Shown here: positions 10,138 through 19,443 of the stretch, piece by piece
Position numbering within the stretch: position 1 is the first letter of the stretch
How the letters are laid out: the number at the start of each line of letters is the position of its first letter
DNA from: Intrasporangiaceae bacterium
GTDB lineage: Bacteria; Actinomycetota; Actinomycetes; Actinomycetales; Dermatophilaceae
Length of the DNA: 64,000 nt
Assembly (NCBI GenBank): GCA_021324575.1
Contig: JAJPIW010000028.1
Span: 1-64,000 of the forward strand
Reading direction: 5' to 3'
Made by a program: the position numbers and the translations under genes
Notes under the pieces: model-generated
Seen by the model: only the letters and a program-made list of their open reading frames with translations
The model's database searches: none
Told to the model about the DNA's origin: nothing

Positions 10138-10550
10138 CGCCCGGCCCGGACGTGTGTCGTGCGCTCCGCGCCCGCGCCCGCGTCAGGGCGGGGCCGGGCG
10201 GAGCGGGGGCGGGGTGGGCGGCGGTCACGCCGAGCCGGGTTCGCGGACTGGCCGCTGTTGCAGTCCACTGGCCGGCGGACACCTCGATGGCTGGTGGTAC
10301 CTGGCGTCGACCAGTGGTCGCCTGAGCAAGGCGGCCTCGTGTCGAGCCCTCAGCGTCGACGCACGCTGGGCAGGCGTCGTGCCGAGACCGGTTACCGAGC
10401 TGGTTACCCGACCGAAGGTGCTGTGCGCACAACACCTTCGGTCGGGTAACGAGTCGGGTAACCGGCGGCCCGCAGTGGAAAGCTTTCATCACGCGATGAA
10501 ATAGTGCACACTGGTCGAGTCGTCATCACCTGCCACCAAGGAGCTGCCCG
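10138..10550. other. 413-bp non-coding region between operons
   Basis: No convincing reading frame is seen. The first 250 bp are GC-rich and unremarkable. A long inverted repeat occupies 10,388-10,465. The last 85 bp have lower GC, including an AAAGCTTTCATC stretch before the ribosome site AAGGAG of the Ddn-like gene, and probably hold its promoter. Confidence 0.6.
10388..10465. repeat. Long inverted repeat, probable terminator or operator
   Basis: Arms at 10,403-10,420 and 10,433-10,450 are perfect over 18 bp, with a 12-base loop that itself contains the palindrome TGTGCGCACA. Outside these, CCGGTTACC (10,388-10,396) pairs with GGTAACCGG (10,457-10,465), with a few mismatches between. GTTACC/GGTAAC occurs four times. 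No U-tract follows. Confidence 0.75.
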
Positions 10551-10955
10551 ATGACCACCGCCAGCCCGTCGTTCAAGCCGCCGGCCGCGCTCGTCAAGGC
10601 CACCGCGCCCGTTGCCAAGGCACTCGCGGGGAAGCGGTTCTTCCCGCTCTGGGCCGTCGTGACCCACCGCGGCCGCAAGTCCGGAACGGTCTACTCGGTC
10701 CCGGTCGCCGTCCTCCCCACGGACACGACCTTCGTCATCGGGCTGCCGTGGGGCGAGCGCACCAACTGGGCGCAGAACGTCCTGGCCGCCGGTGGCGCGA
10801 CGATCCGGTGGAAGGGCGTCGACTACACGGCCACCGAGCCGCGGATCGTCGGCAAGGACGTCGCCGTGGCCGCCGCCAAGGGTCTCGAGCGCGCGATCAT
10901 CTCGCGCGGGTCGTTCCCGGCGTTCATCGAGGTGCAGCGCCACCGCGCGACGTGA
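10551..10955 (+). CDS. Deazaflavin (F420)-dependent nitroreductase family protein
   Basis: A 134-residue single-domain protein of the Ddn/DUF385 split-barrel family. Typical segments are VVTHRGRKSG, VPVAVLP, WAQNVLAAGGATIRWKG and a basic end. Such proteins use reduced F420 to reduce quinones, enones or nitro compounds. The neighbour 19 bp downstream is the F420-dependent glucose-6-phosphate dehydrogenase homologue, the usual source of F420H2, which supports an F420 link. The physiological substrate cannot be read from sequence. Confidence 0.82.
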   Translation: MTTASPSFKPPAALVKATAPVAKALAGKRFFPLWAVVTHRGRKSGTVYSVPVAVLPTDTTFVIGLPWGERTNWAQNVLAAGGATIRWKGVDYTATEPRIVGKDVAVAAAKGLERAIISRGSFPAFIEVQRHRAT

Positions 10956-10973
10956 GCACGTAGCGTGGGGTCC

Positions 10974-12008
10974 ATGGGTCTGCGCATCGGCTACAAGGCA
11001 TCGGCGGAGCAGTTCGCACCAACCGAGCTCGCGGCATACGCCGTCCTCGCCGAGGAGGTCGGCCTGGACTCGGTGACCATCTCCGACCACTTCCAACCGT
11101 GGCGGCTGAACGGCGGTCATGCGCCGAACTCGTTGGCCTGGTTGGGTTTTGTGGCCGCCCGGACCGAGCGGGTGCTGCTCGGGACGTCGGTCATGACGCC
11201 GACCTTCCGCTACAACCCGCCGGTCGTCGCGCAGACCTTCGCGACCTTGGCCTGCCTGGCTCCGCGACGGGTCTTCCTCGGCGTCGGCACGGGGGAGGCG
11301 CTCAACGAGGTCGCCGTCGGGTCGGTGTCGGAGGGGGAGTGGCCGGAGTTCAAGGAGCGGTTCGCCCGGCTCCGCGAGGCCGTCACTCTCATGCGCGAGC
11401 TGTGGACGCAGGACTCGGTGACCTTCGACGGCGACTACTACCGGACCCGGGACGCGCGGATCTTCGACCGTCCGGAGGAGCCGGTGGCGGTCTACGTCGC
11501 GGCCGGTGGCCCGCTCGTCGCGCGGTATGCCGGCCGGGTGGCTGACGGGTTCATCTGCACCTCGGGCAAGGGCCGGGAGCTGTATGCCGACCAGCTCATC
11601 CCCGCGGTCGCCGAGGGCCGGGCCAAGGCCGGCCGGGCCGGCGACCCGATCGACCGGATGATCGAGATCAAGCTGTCCTGGGACCCCGATGCCGAGCAGG
11701 CGCTGGACAACACCCGGTTCTGGGCGCCGTTGTCCCTCACCGCCGAGCAGAAGCACTCGATCCACAGCCCGGCCCAGATGGAGCAGGCCGCCGACGAGCT
11801 GCCGATCGAGCAGGTCGCCAAGCGATGGATCGTCTCGGCCGACCCGGCCGAGGTCGTCGAGGCGGTCCGGTTCTATACCGACCTCGGCTTCGACCACCTC
11901 GTCTTCCACGGCCCCGGGCAGGGCCAGGAGCGGTTCCTGCGAACCTTCGCCGAGCAGGTCGTCCCCGGCCTGCGCGAGCTCGTTCCTGCGGTGAGCGTGA
12001 CGTCATGA
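10974..12008 (+). CDS. fgd: F420-dependent glucose-6-phosphate dehydrogenase
   Basis: A 344-residue luciferase-like TIM barrel that oxidises glucose 6-phosphate to 6-phosphogluconolactone and reduces F420. The N-terminal [10 protein letters not shown] and TISDHFQPW, the [13 protein letters not shown] stretch, [13 protein letters not shown] and the downstream AAGGP match FGD closely. The conserved His and Trp of DHFQPW lie by the F420 pocket in known structures. ATG 10974 was chosen over 10965. The stop overlaps the next ATG (ATGA), so the enoyl-CoA hydratase is translationally coupled. Confidence 0.92.
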   Translation: MGLRIGYKASAEQFAPTELAAYAVLAEEVGLDSVTISDHFQPWRLNGGHAPNSLAWLGFVAARTERVLLGTSVMTPTFRYNPPVVAQTFATLACLAPRRVFLGVGTGEALNEVAVGSVSEGEWPEFKERFARLREAVTLMRELWTQDSVTFDGDYYRTRDARIFDRPEEPVAVYVAAGGPLVARYAGRVADGFICTSGKGRELYADQLIPAVAEGRAKAGRAGDPIDRMIEIKLSWDPDAEQALDNTRFWAPLSLTAEQKHSIHSPAQMEQAADELPIEQVAKRWIVSADPAEVVEAVRFYTDLGFDHLVFHGPGQGQERFLRTFAEQVVPGLRELVPAVSVTS

Positions 12009-12823
12009 CCGACGCAGGGCGCGTCGCCGAGCCGGACGCCGAGTCCCACGCCGACTCCGTACTCGTCTCCGCGGACGGCGCCGCCGGCCGGATCACGCTC
12101 AACGAGCCGGACCGGCTCAACGCCGTCGACCCGGCGATGCTGCGCGCGATGATCGCGGCGGTCGAGCGGTTCGACGCCGACCCCGTTGTGCGGGTCATCG
12201 TCGTCACCGGCGCCGGTCGGGGCTTCTGCTCCGGAGCCAACCTGGCGGTCGAGGAGGTCGACGGCAGACGCGAGGTCGACGACGCGACCCTCTACGAGGG
12301 CGGCCGCCTCGTCCGGGCCATGGTGGAGAGCGGAACGCCGGTCCTCTCCCTCGTCAACGGGGTCGCCGCCGGCATCGGCCTGTCCATCGCCTTGGCCGCC
12401 GACTACGTCCTGGCGACCGAGCGGGCGTCGTTCGTCCTCGCCTTCTCCAACATCGGGCTGATGCCCGACGGTGGGTCCACCGGGTTGGTCGCGGCCAACA
12501 TCGGCCGAGCCCGCGCGCTGCGGATGGCGCTCACCGCCGAGAAGGTCTCTGCCGTGACCGCCGGCGAGTGGGGCCTGGTGTCCGAGACCTGCAGCGACGA
12601 GGCGTACGAGGCGCGCTCGGCCGAGCTCATCGAGCGGCTTGCCGGCCTCGCGCCGGTCGGCACGGCATACACGACCCGGGCAGTCAACGACGCCTCGCTC
12701 GACCTCGACGGGGCCCTCGCCCGCGAGGAGGAGGGCCAGCCCGGCCTGCTCAAGAGCAACGACTTCCAGGAGGGCGTCGGCGCCTTCTTCGACCGCCGCA
12801 AGCCGGTCTTCCGGGGCGACTGA
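12005..12823 (+). CDS. Enoyl-CoA hydratase/isomerase family protein
   Basis: A 272-residue crotonase-fold protein. [14 protein letters not shown] (oxyanion hole), [20 protein letters not shown] and [13 protein letters not shown] are seen. The second acidic catalytic residue position is occupied by Asp/Gly (PDGG), close to that of isomerase-like members, so hydratase or isomerase activity remains open. It probably acts in beta-oxidation or in breakdown of an unusual acyl-CoA. It is co-transcribed with fgd through an ATGA overlap. Confidence 0.85.
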   Translation: MTDAGRVAEPDAESHADSVLVSADGAAGRITLNEPDRLNAVDPAMLRAMIAAVERFDADPVVRVIVVTGAGRGFCSGANLAVEEVDGRREVDDATLYEGGRLVRAMVESGTPVLSLVNGVAAGIGLSIALAADYVLATERASFVLAFSNIGLMPDGGSTGLVAANIGRARALRMALTAEKVSAVTAGEWGLVSETCSDEAYEARSAELIERLAGLAPVGTAYTTRAVNDASLDLDGALAREEEGQPGLLKSNDFQEGVGAFFDRRKPVFRGD

Positions 12824-12853
12824 GCCCACGGCATACGCCACTCGGGACACGGA

Positions 12854-12871
12854 GAGGCCAAACCTGGCCTC
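12854..12871 (+). terminator. Hairpin after the enoyl-CoA hydratase gene
   Basis: GAGGCC and GGCCTC pair around a six-base loop 30 bp after the stop codon. There is no U-tract. It is a likely end of the Ddn-fgd-hydratase transcript. Confidence 0.45.
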
Positions 12872-12990
12872 GAGAGGTGTTTCCCGGCGGTAGGATCCAC
12901 CCCGGCCGCGGTGTCAGCTGAGCAGGCGGACCGAATCAGACGACTGCGGTGGTGATCCACCAGGTCGGGCGGGGACCTGGAGGCAGACTC

Positions 12991-15900
12991 GTGGCACCAT
13001 CACATCGACTCATCGCGGCTGTCGCCGTAGCCATCGCGGGATCGACCCTGTTCGCCGCCGGACCGGCCTCGGCAGCCGACCCCCAGCCGCCGACGGCGAC
13101 GTTCGGCTCCGGCACGGACACCTCGACCGAGCCCGGACCGGCGCGGGGTGCGCCGACGATCGCGCGACGGGCACAGGTGGCCAACTCCGGCAAGAGACTC
13201 CGGGCTGCGCCCCGCACGTCGGCCCGGGCGGCCGACGTCACTCGGCTTGCCGCAACCGGCGCGCTGGCGAAGCCGGCCGCCCCGCCCAACACGGGGGGCT
13301 GGATCACCTCGAGCGCGTGGAACATCATGCCGACCGCCGGTCAGGCCTACCCCGCCATGCCGGACCTGGCACGGGACGTCGTCCTGCCGGCCAAACCGGT
13401 GTCGGCAACCCTGACGATGGCCGGGGTGGGGCTCTACGTTCCCCGGGTCAACGGTCGGCCGGTCTCGACCGCCGTCCTGCAGCCCGGCTACTCAGATCCG
13501 GCCAAGAGCGTCGAGTACCGCTCGTACGACGTGACCGGGCTCGTCGACTCCGGAGCCAACCGCCTGTCGGTCCAGCTCGGCGCGGGGGTCTACGACGAGG
13601 TGAGCCTGCCCGGCCGCTACTCCAAGCTCACCCACATCGGCGGGCCCCTCGCGCTGACGGCTCGTCTGGACGTGACGCTCCCTGATGGGTCCACGACGAT
13701 GTTCGACACCTCGTCAGGGCCTTCGGGTGCCGGCTGGGTCGCCCGGGCCGGTGGCACCACGGTGGCCGACTGGTACGGCGGTGAGGACCACGATGCCGGC
13801 AAGGACGACTCCTCCTGGCTCCTGCCCACCACGCCGCTCACCGCAGCGGCGGGCTGGTCGGCGGCCGTCGTGGCCAACGTCTCGCCCTCCGTCAAGCTCT
13901 ATCCCCAGACCAGTCCGCCGGTTGTCTCCCACCAACTGGTCCAGGCCAAGTCGGTCACCCGGCTGAGCACCGGGGACTGGGTGGTCGACTACGGCGGTTA
14001 CGTCACCGGACAGCCGCAGCTGAGCATCACGGCAGCCAGGGGCACCGTGGTGCGGATGTACCCCGCCGAACGCCTCACGAGCGCCGGCGTCCCCGACCAG
14101 TCCACCGCAACCGGCAACTCGTCCAGACCGATCTACGACCAGTTCACGACCGCAGGCGCCGGCGGACCCGAGACGTGGCACCCCCAGTTCGTCTACCACG
14201 GGTTCCGCTACCTGCGGGTGACCGGCCTCACCGGCAAGGACCAGACCCTCTCGGCCGCACAGTTCTCGGCCATTCCAGTCATGGCCGACCTGTCCCGCAC
14301 CGGTGCCTTCACCACCTCCGACGCCGACGTCATGGCGATCAAGGCCCTCACCGACACCGCCATCGACGCCAACCTCCAGTCCATCCCGACCGACTGTCCC
14401 GACCGCGAGAAGCTGGGCTGGATGGAGGAGAACTACCTTCTCTTCGGTGCCCTCTCCGAGCGCTACGACCTGTCCGCCTACGGCCAGAACATGGTCCGCG
14501 TCATGCTCGAGGCCCAACGAGCAGACGGGTCGATGCCCGAGATCGCTCCGGAGACGGTGACCTTCCATGCACCCTTCGACAGCGACGTCAACTGGGGTGC
14601 CGCCCTGGTCATGGTGCCGTGGAACCTCTACCGCACCTACGGTGACCAACAGACTCTCGCCACGGCGTACGACGCCATGGGCCGGTACACCGCCTCCGTC
14701 CAGCGCCGGAGCAGCGGGAACCTCATCGACTTCGGTCTCGGCGACTGGATCACCCCCGCCAAGGGCGCACGGCGTGGGGCGACCGTCTCGATGGGCTATT
14801 ACAGCGTCGTCTCGACGATGGCGCGGATCGCCGCCACGCTGGGCAAGACCAGCGATGCCCAGACCTACACCAGCCTGGCTGCCTCGATCAAGACCGCCAT
14901 CAACGGGGCCTACCTGCACGACGGTGTCTACGGGTCCGAGCAGGCGACCAACGCCATGGCGCTCGTCCTCGGTCTGGCCCCCAACCCGACCCTGGTGCGC
15001 GGTCAGCTCATCTCGCTCATCGCGGCATACGGCGGTCACGTCAACACCGGCGAGATCGGGCTGGGCAACGTCATCCAGGCGCTTTCGGACATGGGTCGCG
15101 ACGATCTGGTCTACCAACTGATCATGCAGAAGTCGCCTCCCGGGTTCGGCTACTTCGCGGCCAGCGGGGCGCCCGCGCTGCCGGAGTACTGGACCGGGAT
15201 GAGCGGCAATGGATCCCTCGCCCACTTCATGCTCGGCTACCCGAACCAGTGGGCCTTCGAGCACCTCGCGGGGATCAGCCAGCAAGCAGACTCGGCCGGG
15301 TTCCGGAAGCTCCTCATCCGGCCGGCCGTGTATGCCGGGCCCTCGTCCGCCAGTGCGTCGATGCCCACCCCGCAAGGAACCGTCTCGGTGTCGTGGACCC
15401 GGACCTCGGACACCGCTGAGGTCACGGTCACCGTGCCCGCGGGGGCGCAAGCCAGCGTGGTGCTGCCCAACGGCACCACGTCGGTCGGCCCCGGCACGAC
15501 GACACTGACCACGCAGATGGGCGTGCGCCCCACGTACGGTGCGGTGCCCTTCAACATCCCCACCGGGACAGCCACGAAGGTTCCCTGGGACGCGCACATC
15601 TGGGCCGTCGTTGCCGGCAAGCAGGCCCCGATCTCCTTTGCCCAGTGGCAGTCCATGGGCTTCCCCGCCCCGAAGACCCAGCTGCCGCCAGGTTCGGTGG
15701 TCGCCCACGCCATCGTCGGCACCCTCCTGTACGCCTGGCGACCCGATGGCTCGGTCCACGCCCTCACGTATGCCGAGTGGCAGCCTCTCGGGAAGCCGGC
15801 ACCGGTGCAGTTGGCCCGGTCAGTGAACAAGTACACGTGGAGCACGTCGGTCTGGTTGACGACCAAGTGGACCGCTGCGCCCGCCACCTGGGCGGTGTCG

Positions 15901-16095
15901 CACCTGACCTACGCCGACTGGGTCAGCCTCAAGAAGCCGCGCCCGGTCGACAACCAGGTCGTCACCGGTTCCGTGGTCTTCCGCCACGCGGGCCAGACCG
16001 CGCTCTACCTCACCGACCCCGGAGGTGTGACCCATCACCTCACGGGTGCGGAGTGGACGCATCTGGGCCGTCCGACGCCCAAGACCGTCGCCTGA
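12991..16095 (+). CDS. Secreted alpha-L-rhamnosidase (GH78) with C-terminal W-repeat region
   Basis: A 1,034-residue exported glycoside hydrolase. GTG 12991 gives a clear signal peptide (VAPSHRLIAAVAVAIAG ... ASA) and has CTGGAGG upstream. Beta-rich accessory domains at about 100-430 include the rhamnosidase N-terminal domain (GVGLYVPRVNGRPV). The (alpha/alpha)6 catalytic domain at about 435-780 carries DCPDREKLGWMEENYL, with the Asp/Glu set typical of GH78. After a beta domain, four repeats of about 45 residues end the protein, each with a Phe/Leu-x-x-x-x-Trp core followed by Gly or Lys, Pro, x, Pro (QWQSMGFPAP, EWQPLGKPAP, DWVSLKKPRP, EWTHLGRPTP). They may attach the enzyme to the cell surface or to polysaccharide. 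It cleaves terminal rhamnose, probably from plant or microbial glycans. Confidence 0.9.
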   Translation: MAPSHRLIAAVAVAIAGSTLFAAGPASAADPQPPTATFGSGTDTSTEPGPARGAPTIARRAQVANSGKRLRAAPRTSARAADVTRLAATGALAKPAAPPNTGGWITSSAWNIMPTAGQAYPAMPDLARDVVLPAKPVSATLTMAGVGLYVPRVNGRPVSTAVLQPGYSDPAKSVEYRSYDVTGLVDSGANRLSVQLGAGVYDEVSLPGRYSKLTHIGGPLALTARLDVTLPDGSTTMFDTSSGPSGAGWVARAGGTTVADWYGGEDHDAGKDDSSWLLPTTPLTAAAGWSAAVVANVSPSVKLYPQTSPPVVSHQLVQAKSVTRLSTGDWVVDYGGYVTGQPQLSITAARGTVVRMYPAERLTSAGVPDQSTATGNSSRPIYDQFTTAGAGGPETWHPQFVYHGFRYLRVTGLTGKDQTLSAAQFSAIPVMADLSRTGAFTTSDADVMAIKALTDTAIDANLQSIPTDCPDREKLGWMEENYLLFGALSERYDLSAYGQNMVRVMLEAQRADGSMPEIAPETVTFHAPFDSDVNWGAALVMVPWNLYRTYGDQQTLATAYDAMGRYTASVQRRSSGNLIDFGLGDWITPAKGARRGATVSMGYYSVVSTMARIAATLGKTSDAQTYTSLAASIKTAINGAYLHDGVYGSEQATNAMALVLGLAPNPTLVRGQLISLIAAYGGHVNTGEIGLGNVIQALSDMGRDDLVYQLIMQKSPPGFGYFAASGAPALPEYWTGMSGNGSLAHFMLGYPNQWAFEHLAGISQQADSAGFRKLLIRPAVYAGPSSASASMPTPQGTVSVSWTRTSDTAEVTVTVPAGAQASVVLPNGTTSVGPGTTTLTTQMGVRPTYGAVPFNIPTGTATKVPWDAHIWAVVAGKQAPISFAQWQSMGFPAPKTQLPPGSVVAHAIVGTLLYAWRPDGSVHALTYAEWQPLGKPAPVQLARSVNKYTWSTSVWLTTKWTAAPATWAVSHLTYADWVSLKKPRPVDNQVVTGSVVFRHAGQTALYLTDPGGVTHHLTGAEWTHLGRPTPKTVA

Positions 16096-16126
16096 GAACG
16101 GTCCTGCCCTCAGGGCGCTCGGGCTG

Positions 16127-16146
16127 GCTGCCGGAGGCCCGGCAGC
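16127..16146. terminator. Hairpin between convergent rhamnosidase and oxygenase genes
   Basis: GCTGCCGG and CCGGCAGC pair perfectly around a four-base loop in the 66-bp gap between the two convergent genes. It could serve both strands. Confidence 0.6.
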
Positions 16147-16161
16147 TGCCGGGGCCCGCGG

Positions 16162-16869
16162 TCAGGCGAACCAGCCGCTGATCGACAGCCGACGGCCCGG
16201 TGTCCCCGGCGGCACGTAGGAGACGAAGTGGGGCGTCCCGGCCTCGACCGGGATGGCGAAGAGCACGGCGCTGTTGAACTCCGGCACGACGACTCGACGT
16301 ACGGTCCGCTGGTCCGGGTCGAGCAGGTGGAGCAGACCGCCGTTCTGGGGCTGCCAGCCGCGGCTGAGGCTCCACACCATGGCGACGCGGCCGTTGTCGC
16401 GGTCGGTGTGCGGGTCGAGGAAGCTGGTCGGGCGGTACTCGCTGGCGAACAGCCCGCCCGACTCGGTGATGGGTGAGCCGGTGAGCGCGGCGATCCGGGC
16501 GAGCGTCTCGGGTCCTTGCAGGCGTTCGATGACCGCACACAGCGGACATCCGCATCCGGTCCGGTGGCGCAGCGTCCGGAAGAACGCGTAGGCGAACCGC
16601 CCCTCGCTGCGTCGACGCTGGGCGATGGCGTAGTGCTCCTCGATCCGCTCGCGGTTGTCCGGCAGGCCGCGGATGTCGGTGCGGACCTCGTCGTGGCCGG
16701 GGAAGGTCGAGGCGTACCACCAGTCCTGCGGCATACCCTCGACGAAACCGGCGACCTCTTCGGCGGCCTCCGGCTCGATGAAGTCCCTGACGACCAGGCT
16801 CCCCGCGCGCGCGTACTCGGCCGCCTCGCCTTCTGCGGTGTGTCGGTCCTGCTCCGATGCGATGGTCAT
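16162..16869 (-). CDS. 2-oxoglutarate/Fe(II)-dependent oxygenase family protein
   Basis: A 235-residue protein with the 2OG oxygenase metal triad. HTD follows SFLDP (about residues 164-166), a distal His sits in GTPHFVSYV, and the Arg in GRRLSISGWF can hold 2-oxoglutarate. A CGCPLC cysteine cluster at about residue 118 is extra to the fold. It belongs to the Prolyl 4-hydroxylase or SM-20-like group. The substrate, protein or small molecule, is unknown. GAGGTGGG precedes ATG 16869. It is monocistronic, convergent with the rhamnosidase gene. Confidence 0.75.
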   Translation of the reverse strand: MTIASEQDRHTAEGEAAEYARAGSLVVRDFIEPEAAEEVAGFVEGMPQDWWYASTFPGHDEVRTDIRGLPDNRERIEEHYAIAQRRRSEGRFAYAFFRTLRHRTGCGCPLCAVIERLQGPETLARIAALTGSPITESGGLFASEYRPTSFLDPHTDRDNGRVAMVWSLSRGWQPQNGGLLHLLDPDQRTVRRVVVPEFNSAVLFAIPVEAGTPHFVSYVPPGTPGRRLSISGWFA

Positions 16870-17018
16870 CTGCGCCCACCTCGGCCTTTCGGGTGCGGTC
16901 CTCTGGCGAGCGTATGCCGGGTGGTCCACTCCCGGCCACACCTTGGCCGCGCCTATGCGGCCGTGGCGGAGAGCCAGGGACAGCGCGGTCGTGGACCGGC
17001 GTGCTGGGCGTCGGCTGC

Positions 17019-17705
17019 TCAGCCGATGACGGCCCCGGAAAGGGCCACCACCTGCTTCTTGCTCACCGACGCTCCGCCCATGGTGTACTCGATCCCGCCG
17101 CGGCCGGCATACGCAGCCCACATGGTCGTCACGGTCACCACCGGACCGCCGAGCTTCTGCCGTGCCTTCCTGGTCCACAGGTAGGCGGCTGCGGCGCCGG
17201 GAACCGTCACGCCGACGACCGAGCCCGGCGGGTTCTGCGCCTTGGCCTGTCGCTCCTGGACGGCGAGGACGTCCGGGGTGAGCCGGATGTCGCGCCGCAC
17301 GACGACCTGGTAGCCGTTCTTGGACTCAAAGACACAGGAGTCGATCGTCGGCGCGGTGGCGTGCAGCGCGACACCGGTCGCCCTGCTCAGCTTGGCAGCG
17401 CTGATGAGGGGGCAGCGGGGGTCGGCGAGGAAGGTGGCCGGAACGCCCTCCTGCCCTCCCTGCGTCGACGGCGTGCGGCTGGACGGTGTGGTAGCCGCTG
17501 TCTTCGAAGGGGTCGTGGTGGTGCTGGAGCTGCCCGCGGTGGCTGTCGTTGGGGTGTTCGCGGTCGCCGTCGTGGCCGCGGTTGATCCGGACGCGATGGA
17601 CGAGGTGGAGGGAGAGGGGCTCCCGCTGCAGCCCGTGGCGACCAGGACGCTCGCGGCAACCGCTGAAGCGACGGCCAGCGAACGGGCCAGGTGAGTCGAT
17701 GTCAT
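17019..17705 (-). CDS. Lipoprotein with Ser/Thr-rich linker
   Basis: A 228-residue exported lipoprotein. The signal peptide ends in the lipobox LVATGC (Cys at about 26), followed by a 65-residue Ser/Thr/Pro linker likely to span the wall. The globular part has DPRCPLISAAKLSRATG and TIDSCVFESKNGYQVVVRRD, with two Cys that may form a disulfide, as in DUF3558-like lipoproteins. The function is unknown. It faces the rhamnosidase-oxygenase region on one side and the signal peptidase gene on the other. Confidence 0.78.
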   Translation of the reverse strand: MTSTHLARSLAVASAVAASVLVATGCSGSPSPSTSSIASGSTAATTATANTPTTATAGSSSTTTTPSKTAATTPSSRTPSTQGGQEGVPATFLADPRCPLISAAKLSRATGVALHATAPTIDSCVFESKNGYQVVVRRDIRLTPDVLAVQERQAKAQNPPGSVVGVTVPGAAAAYLWTRKARQKLGGPVVTVTTMWAAYAGRGGIEYTMGGASVSKKQVVALSGAVIG

Positions 17706-17829
17706 CGGCTGCCTCCGAGAGCGGACCATGCCGACGCCTGCAGCGCCGGCAACCCCGGTTCGGACGCTAGCACCCGGATGGTCCTGGGCGAGGTGGAATC
17801 GCAGTCCGTAGCGCAGTGTGGACCTGGCG

Positions 17830-19368
17830 TCAGCGGCCGGCGGTGTAGTGCGCCGAGACCCTCGTGCTCGACAGGGCGGTCGTGTAGACGGCGGCGTCAT
17901 CGACGGTGCCTTCGAACGAGGTACTCGATGGTGCACCGGTCCAGGAGCTGGCGATGGCGTCCTGGCCGACCCGCCAGTAGCCGGCGTTGGCGCGACCGCT
18001 CGTGGCCGTCGTCTTCTGGGTGACGCGAGCACCGTCCACATACAGGCTCATGCTCGTGCCTGACAGGGTTGCCACGACCTGGTGCCACTGGCCGTCGTTG
18101 TAGGCCTTGGGGCTCGTCGCGACCTCCGCCCCGATGACGCTGGCGTAGACACCGAAGGCGACCTTGCCCGCGTCGGTGAGGTAGAGGACGCGGTCGGTCG
18201 CGCTCGAGGACCCGGTCTGCGAGCTGCCGAAGTCCATGAGGACCCCGCCCGACGTCGTGCTCGTCCGGATCCACAGCTCCATGCTCATCGTCGTCGGTGC
18301 GGCCGAGACGCGCGTCGGGGTGGAGACGTAGCCGTTCGTGCTGAGGGTGAGCGCTGGGCTGTCGTCGCCGGCGCACGAGCCGGTGAGCCAGGAGGTGCCA
18401 CCGACGAGAGTCCCGGTGCGGCCGTTGCCCGAGGCGTCGGGAGCCGTGCTGCCGGAACCCTCGTTGAACCCGTAGAACAGGTATGGGCTGTCGGAGACCG
18501 TCGGGGCCAGGCAGCTGAAGGCGGTGCTGGCCGACAGGCTGCTCGTGGGGTTCTTGGCCGGTGAGGAGAAGGTGGCGCCTGCGGCCGCGTGGACGCCGAC
18601 CAGCCCGGCCGCGGACACGACGACGACGGCGAGGGCAGCGCCGGCGCCGACCAGGACCCTTCGTCGGCCGGCGGTGCTCGAGATCGGCTCTGGAGCGTTG
18701 TCGGTGGCGGGCACCGGTGGCGTCACGCCGGGGTCTTCCTGACCGGAGCCGGGGGTCTGTGCCGGGGTGTATGCCGCGTTCGATGCTTGCGGCGGCCTGC
18801 GGTCGAGGCGGGCAGCGGCGAGCAGGAGCATGACGGCGCCGGTGAGGAGGCCGAGCGCGACCATGCGCCGCTCGGCCAGCCAGAGAACCGGCATACCGAC
18901 GAGGGGAACCCGGATGAAGCCCACGCCGTGGACGGCAGAGGGCTGGACGTGGGTGGAGTCGTCGGTGCGGTTGGCGTCCCCGCGCAGGATGATGCTGCCG
19001 TCCGGAGCGGCGGCGACGAAGCGGTGCAGCCGCAGACGACCGGGGTGGTCGGGGTCGTCGACGAGGAGCACCTGGCCGACGGCGAGCTCGGTGCTGGGCA
19101 CCGGCCGGGCCACGACGACGTCGCCGGGGTGGATCCTCGGCTCCATCGACCCGGTCATGACCGTCGTCGGTGCCCAGCCGAGCGCCGCCGGGGCCGCGCT
19201 CCAGCCGAGGAGGCAGACCGCCGTGAGGAGGATGACCCGAGCCACCGTGGCCAGGATGATCCGCCACGGCCCGGCCGCGCGAGACAGGCCTGGCTGCCGG
19301 GAGACGCCTTGGACCGCCACCGCTCCAGCGCCGCTCGGCGGCTGCTCGGTCCTGCGGTGGCGGTCCAT
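17830..19368 (-). CDS. SipW/ER-type signal peptidase fused to a LamG-like domain
   Basis: A 512-residue two-part protein. Residues 35-60 form a membrane helix. The peptidase domain follows with TGSMEPRIHPGD (catalytic Ser74), RLRLHRF (His115) and RGDANRTDD (Asp131 and Asp136), and a second helix lies at 169-188. A His instead of the bacterial Lys marks the SipW/archaeal/ER type. After a Pro-rich linker a third helix (about 238-260) runs into AAAGATFSSPAKNPTSS, which resembles the N-terminus of SipW substrates. The rest (about 290-510) is a LamG/concanavalin fold with LFYGFNEGSGSTAPDASGNG and WHQVVATLSG. The next gene upstream on the same strand, 75 bp away, encodes a TasA-like protein. I infer that the peptidase processes that protein and perhaps releases its own LamG domain. 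Confidence 0.85.
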   Translation of the reverse strand: MDRHRRTEQPPSGAGAVAVQGVSRQPGLSRAAGPWRIILATVARVILLTAVCLLGWSAAPAALGWAPTTVMTGSMEPRIHPGDVVVARPVPSTELAVGQVLLVDDPDHPGRLRLHRFVAAAPDGSIILRGDANRTDDSTHVQPSAVHGVGFIRVPLVGMPVLWLAERRMVALGLLTGAVMLLLAAARLDRRPPQASNAAYTPAQTPGSGQEDPGVTPPVPATDNAPEPISSTAGRRRVLVGAGAALAVVVVSAAGLVGVHAAAGATFSSPAKNPTSSLSASTAFSCLAPTVSDSPYLFYGFNEGSGSTAPDASGNGRTGTLVGGTSWLTGSCAGDDSPALTLSTNGYVSTPTRVSAAPTTMSMELWIRTSTTSGGVLMDFGSSQTGSSSATDRVLYLTDAGKVAFGVYASVIGAEVATSPKAYNDGQWHQVVATLSGTSMSLYVDGARVTQKTTATSGRANAGYWRVGQDAIASSWTGAPSSTSFEGTVDDAAVYTTALSSTRVSAHYTAGR

Positions 19369-19443
19369 GTCTCGTCGTCTCTCAGGGTGTCGCGTGTCTG
19401 AAACGGTCGGCGGCGGGCGCCAGTGGTGCTGCGGACCTCAGGG

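Noticed and set aside
10388-10465. Insertion-sequence ends
   Set aside because: The arms are only 12 bases apart and no transposase frame or target duplication is present.
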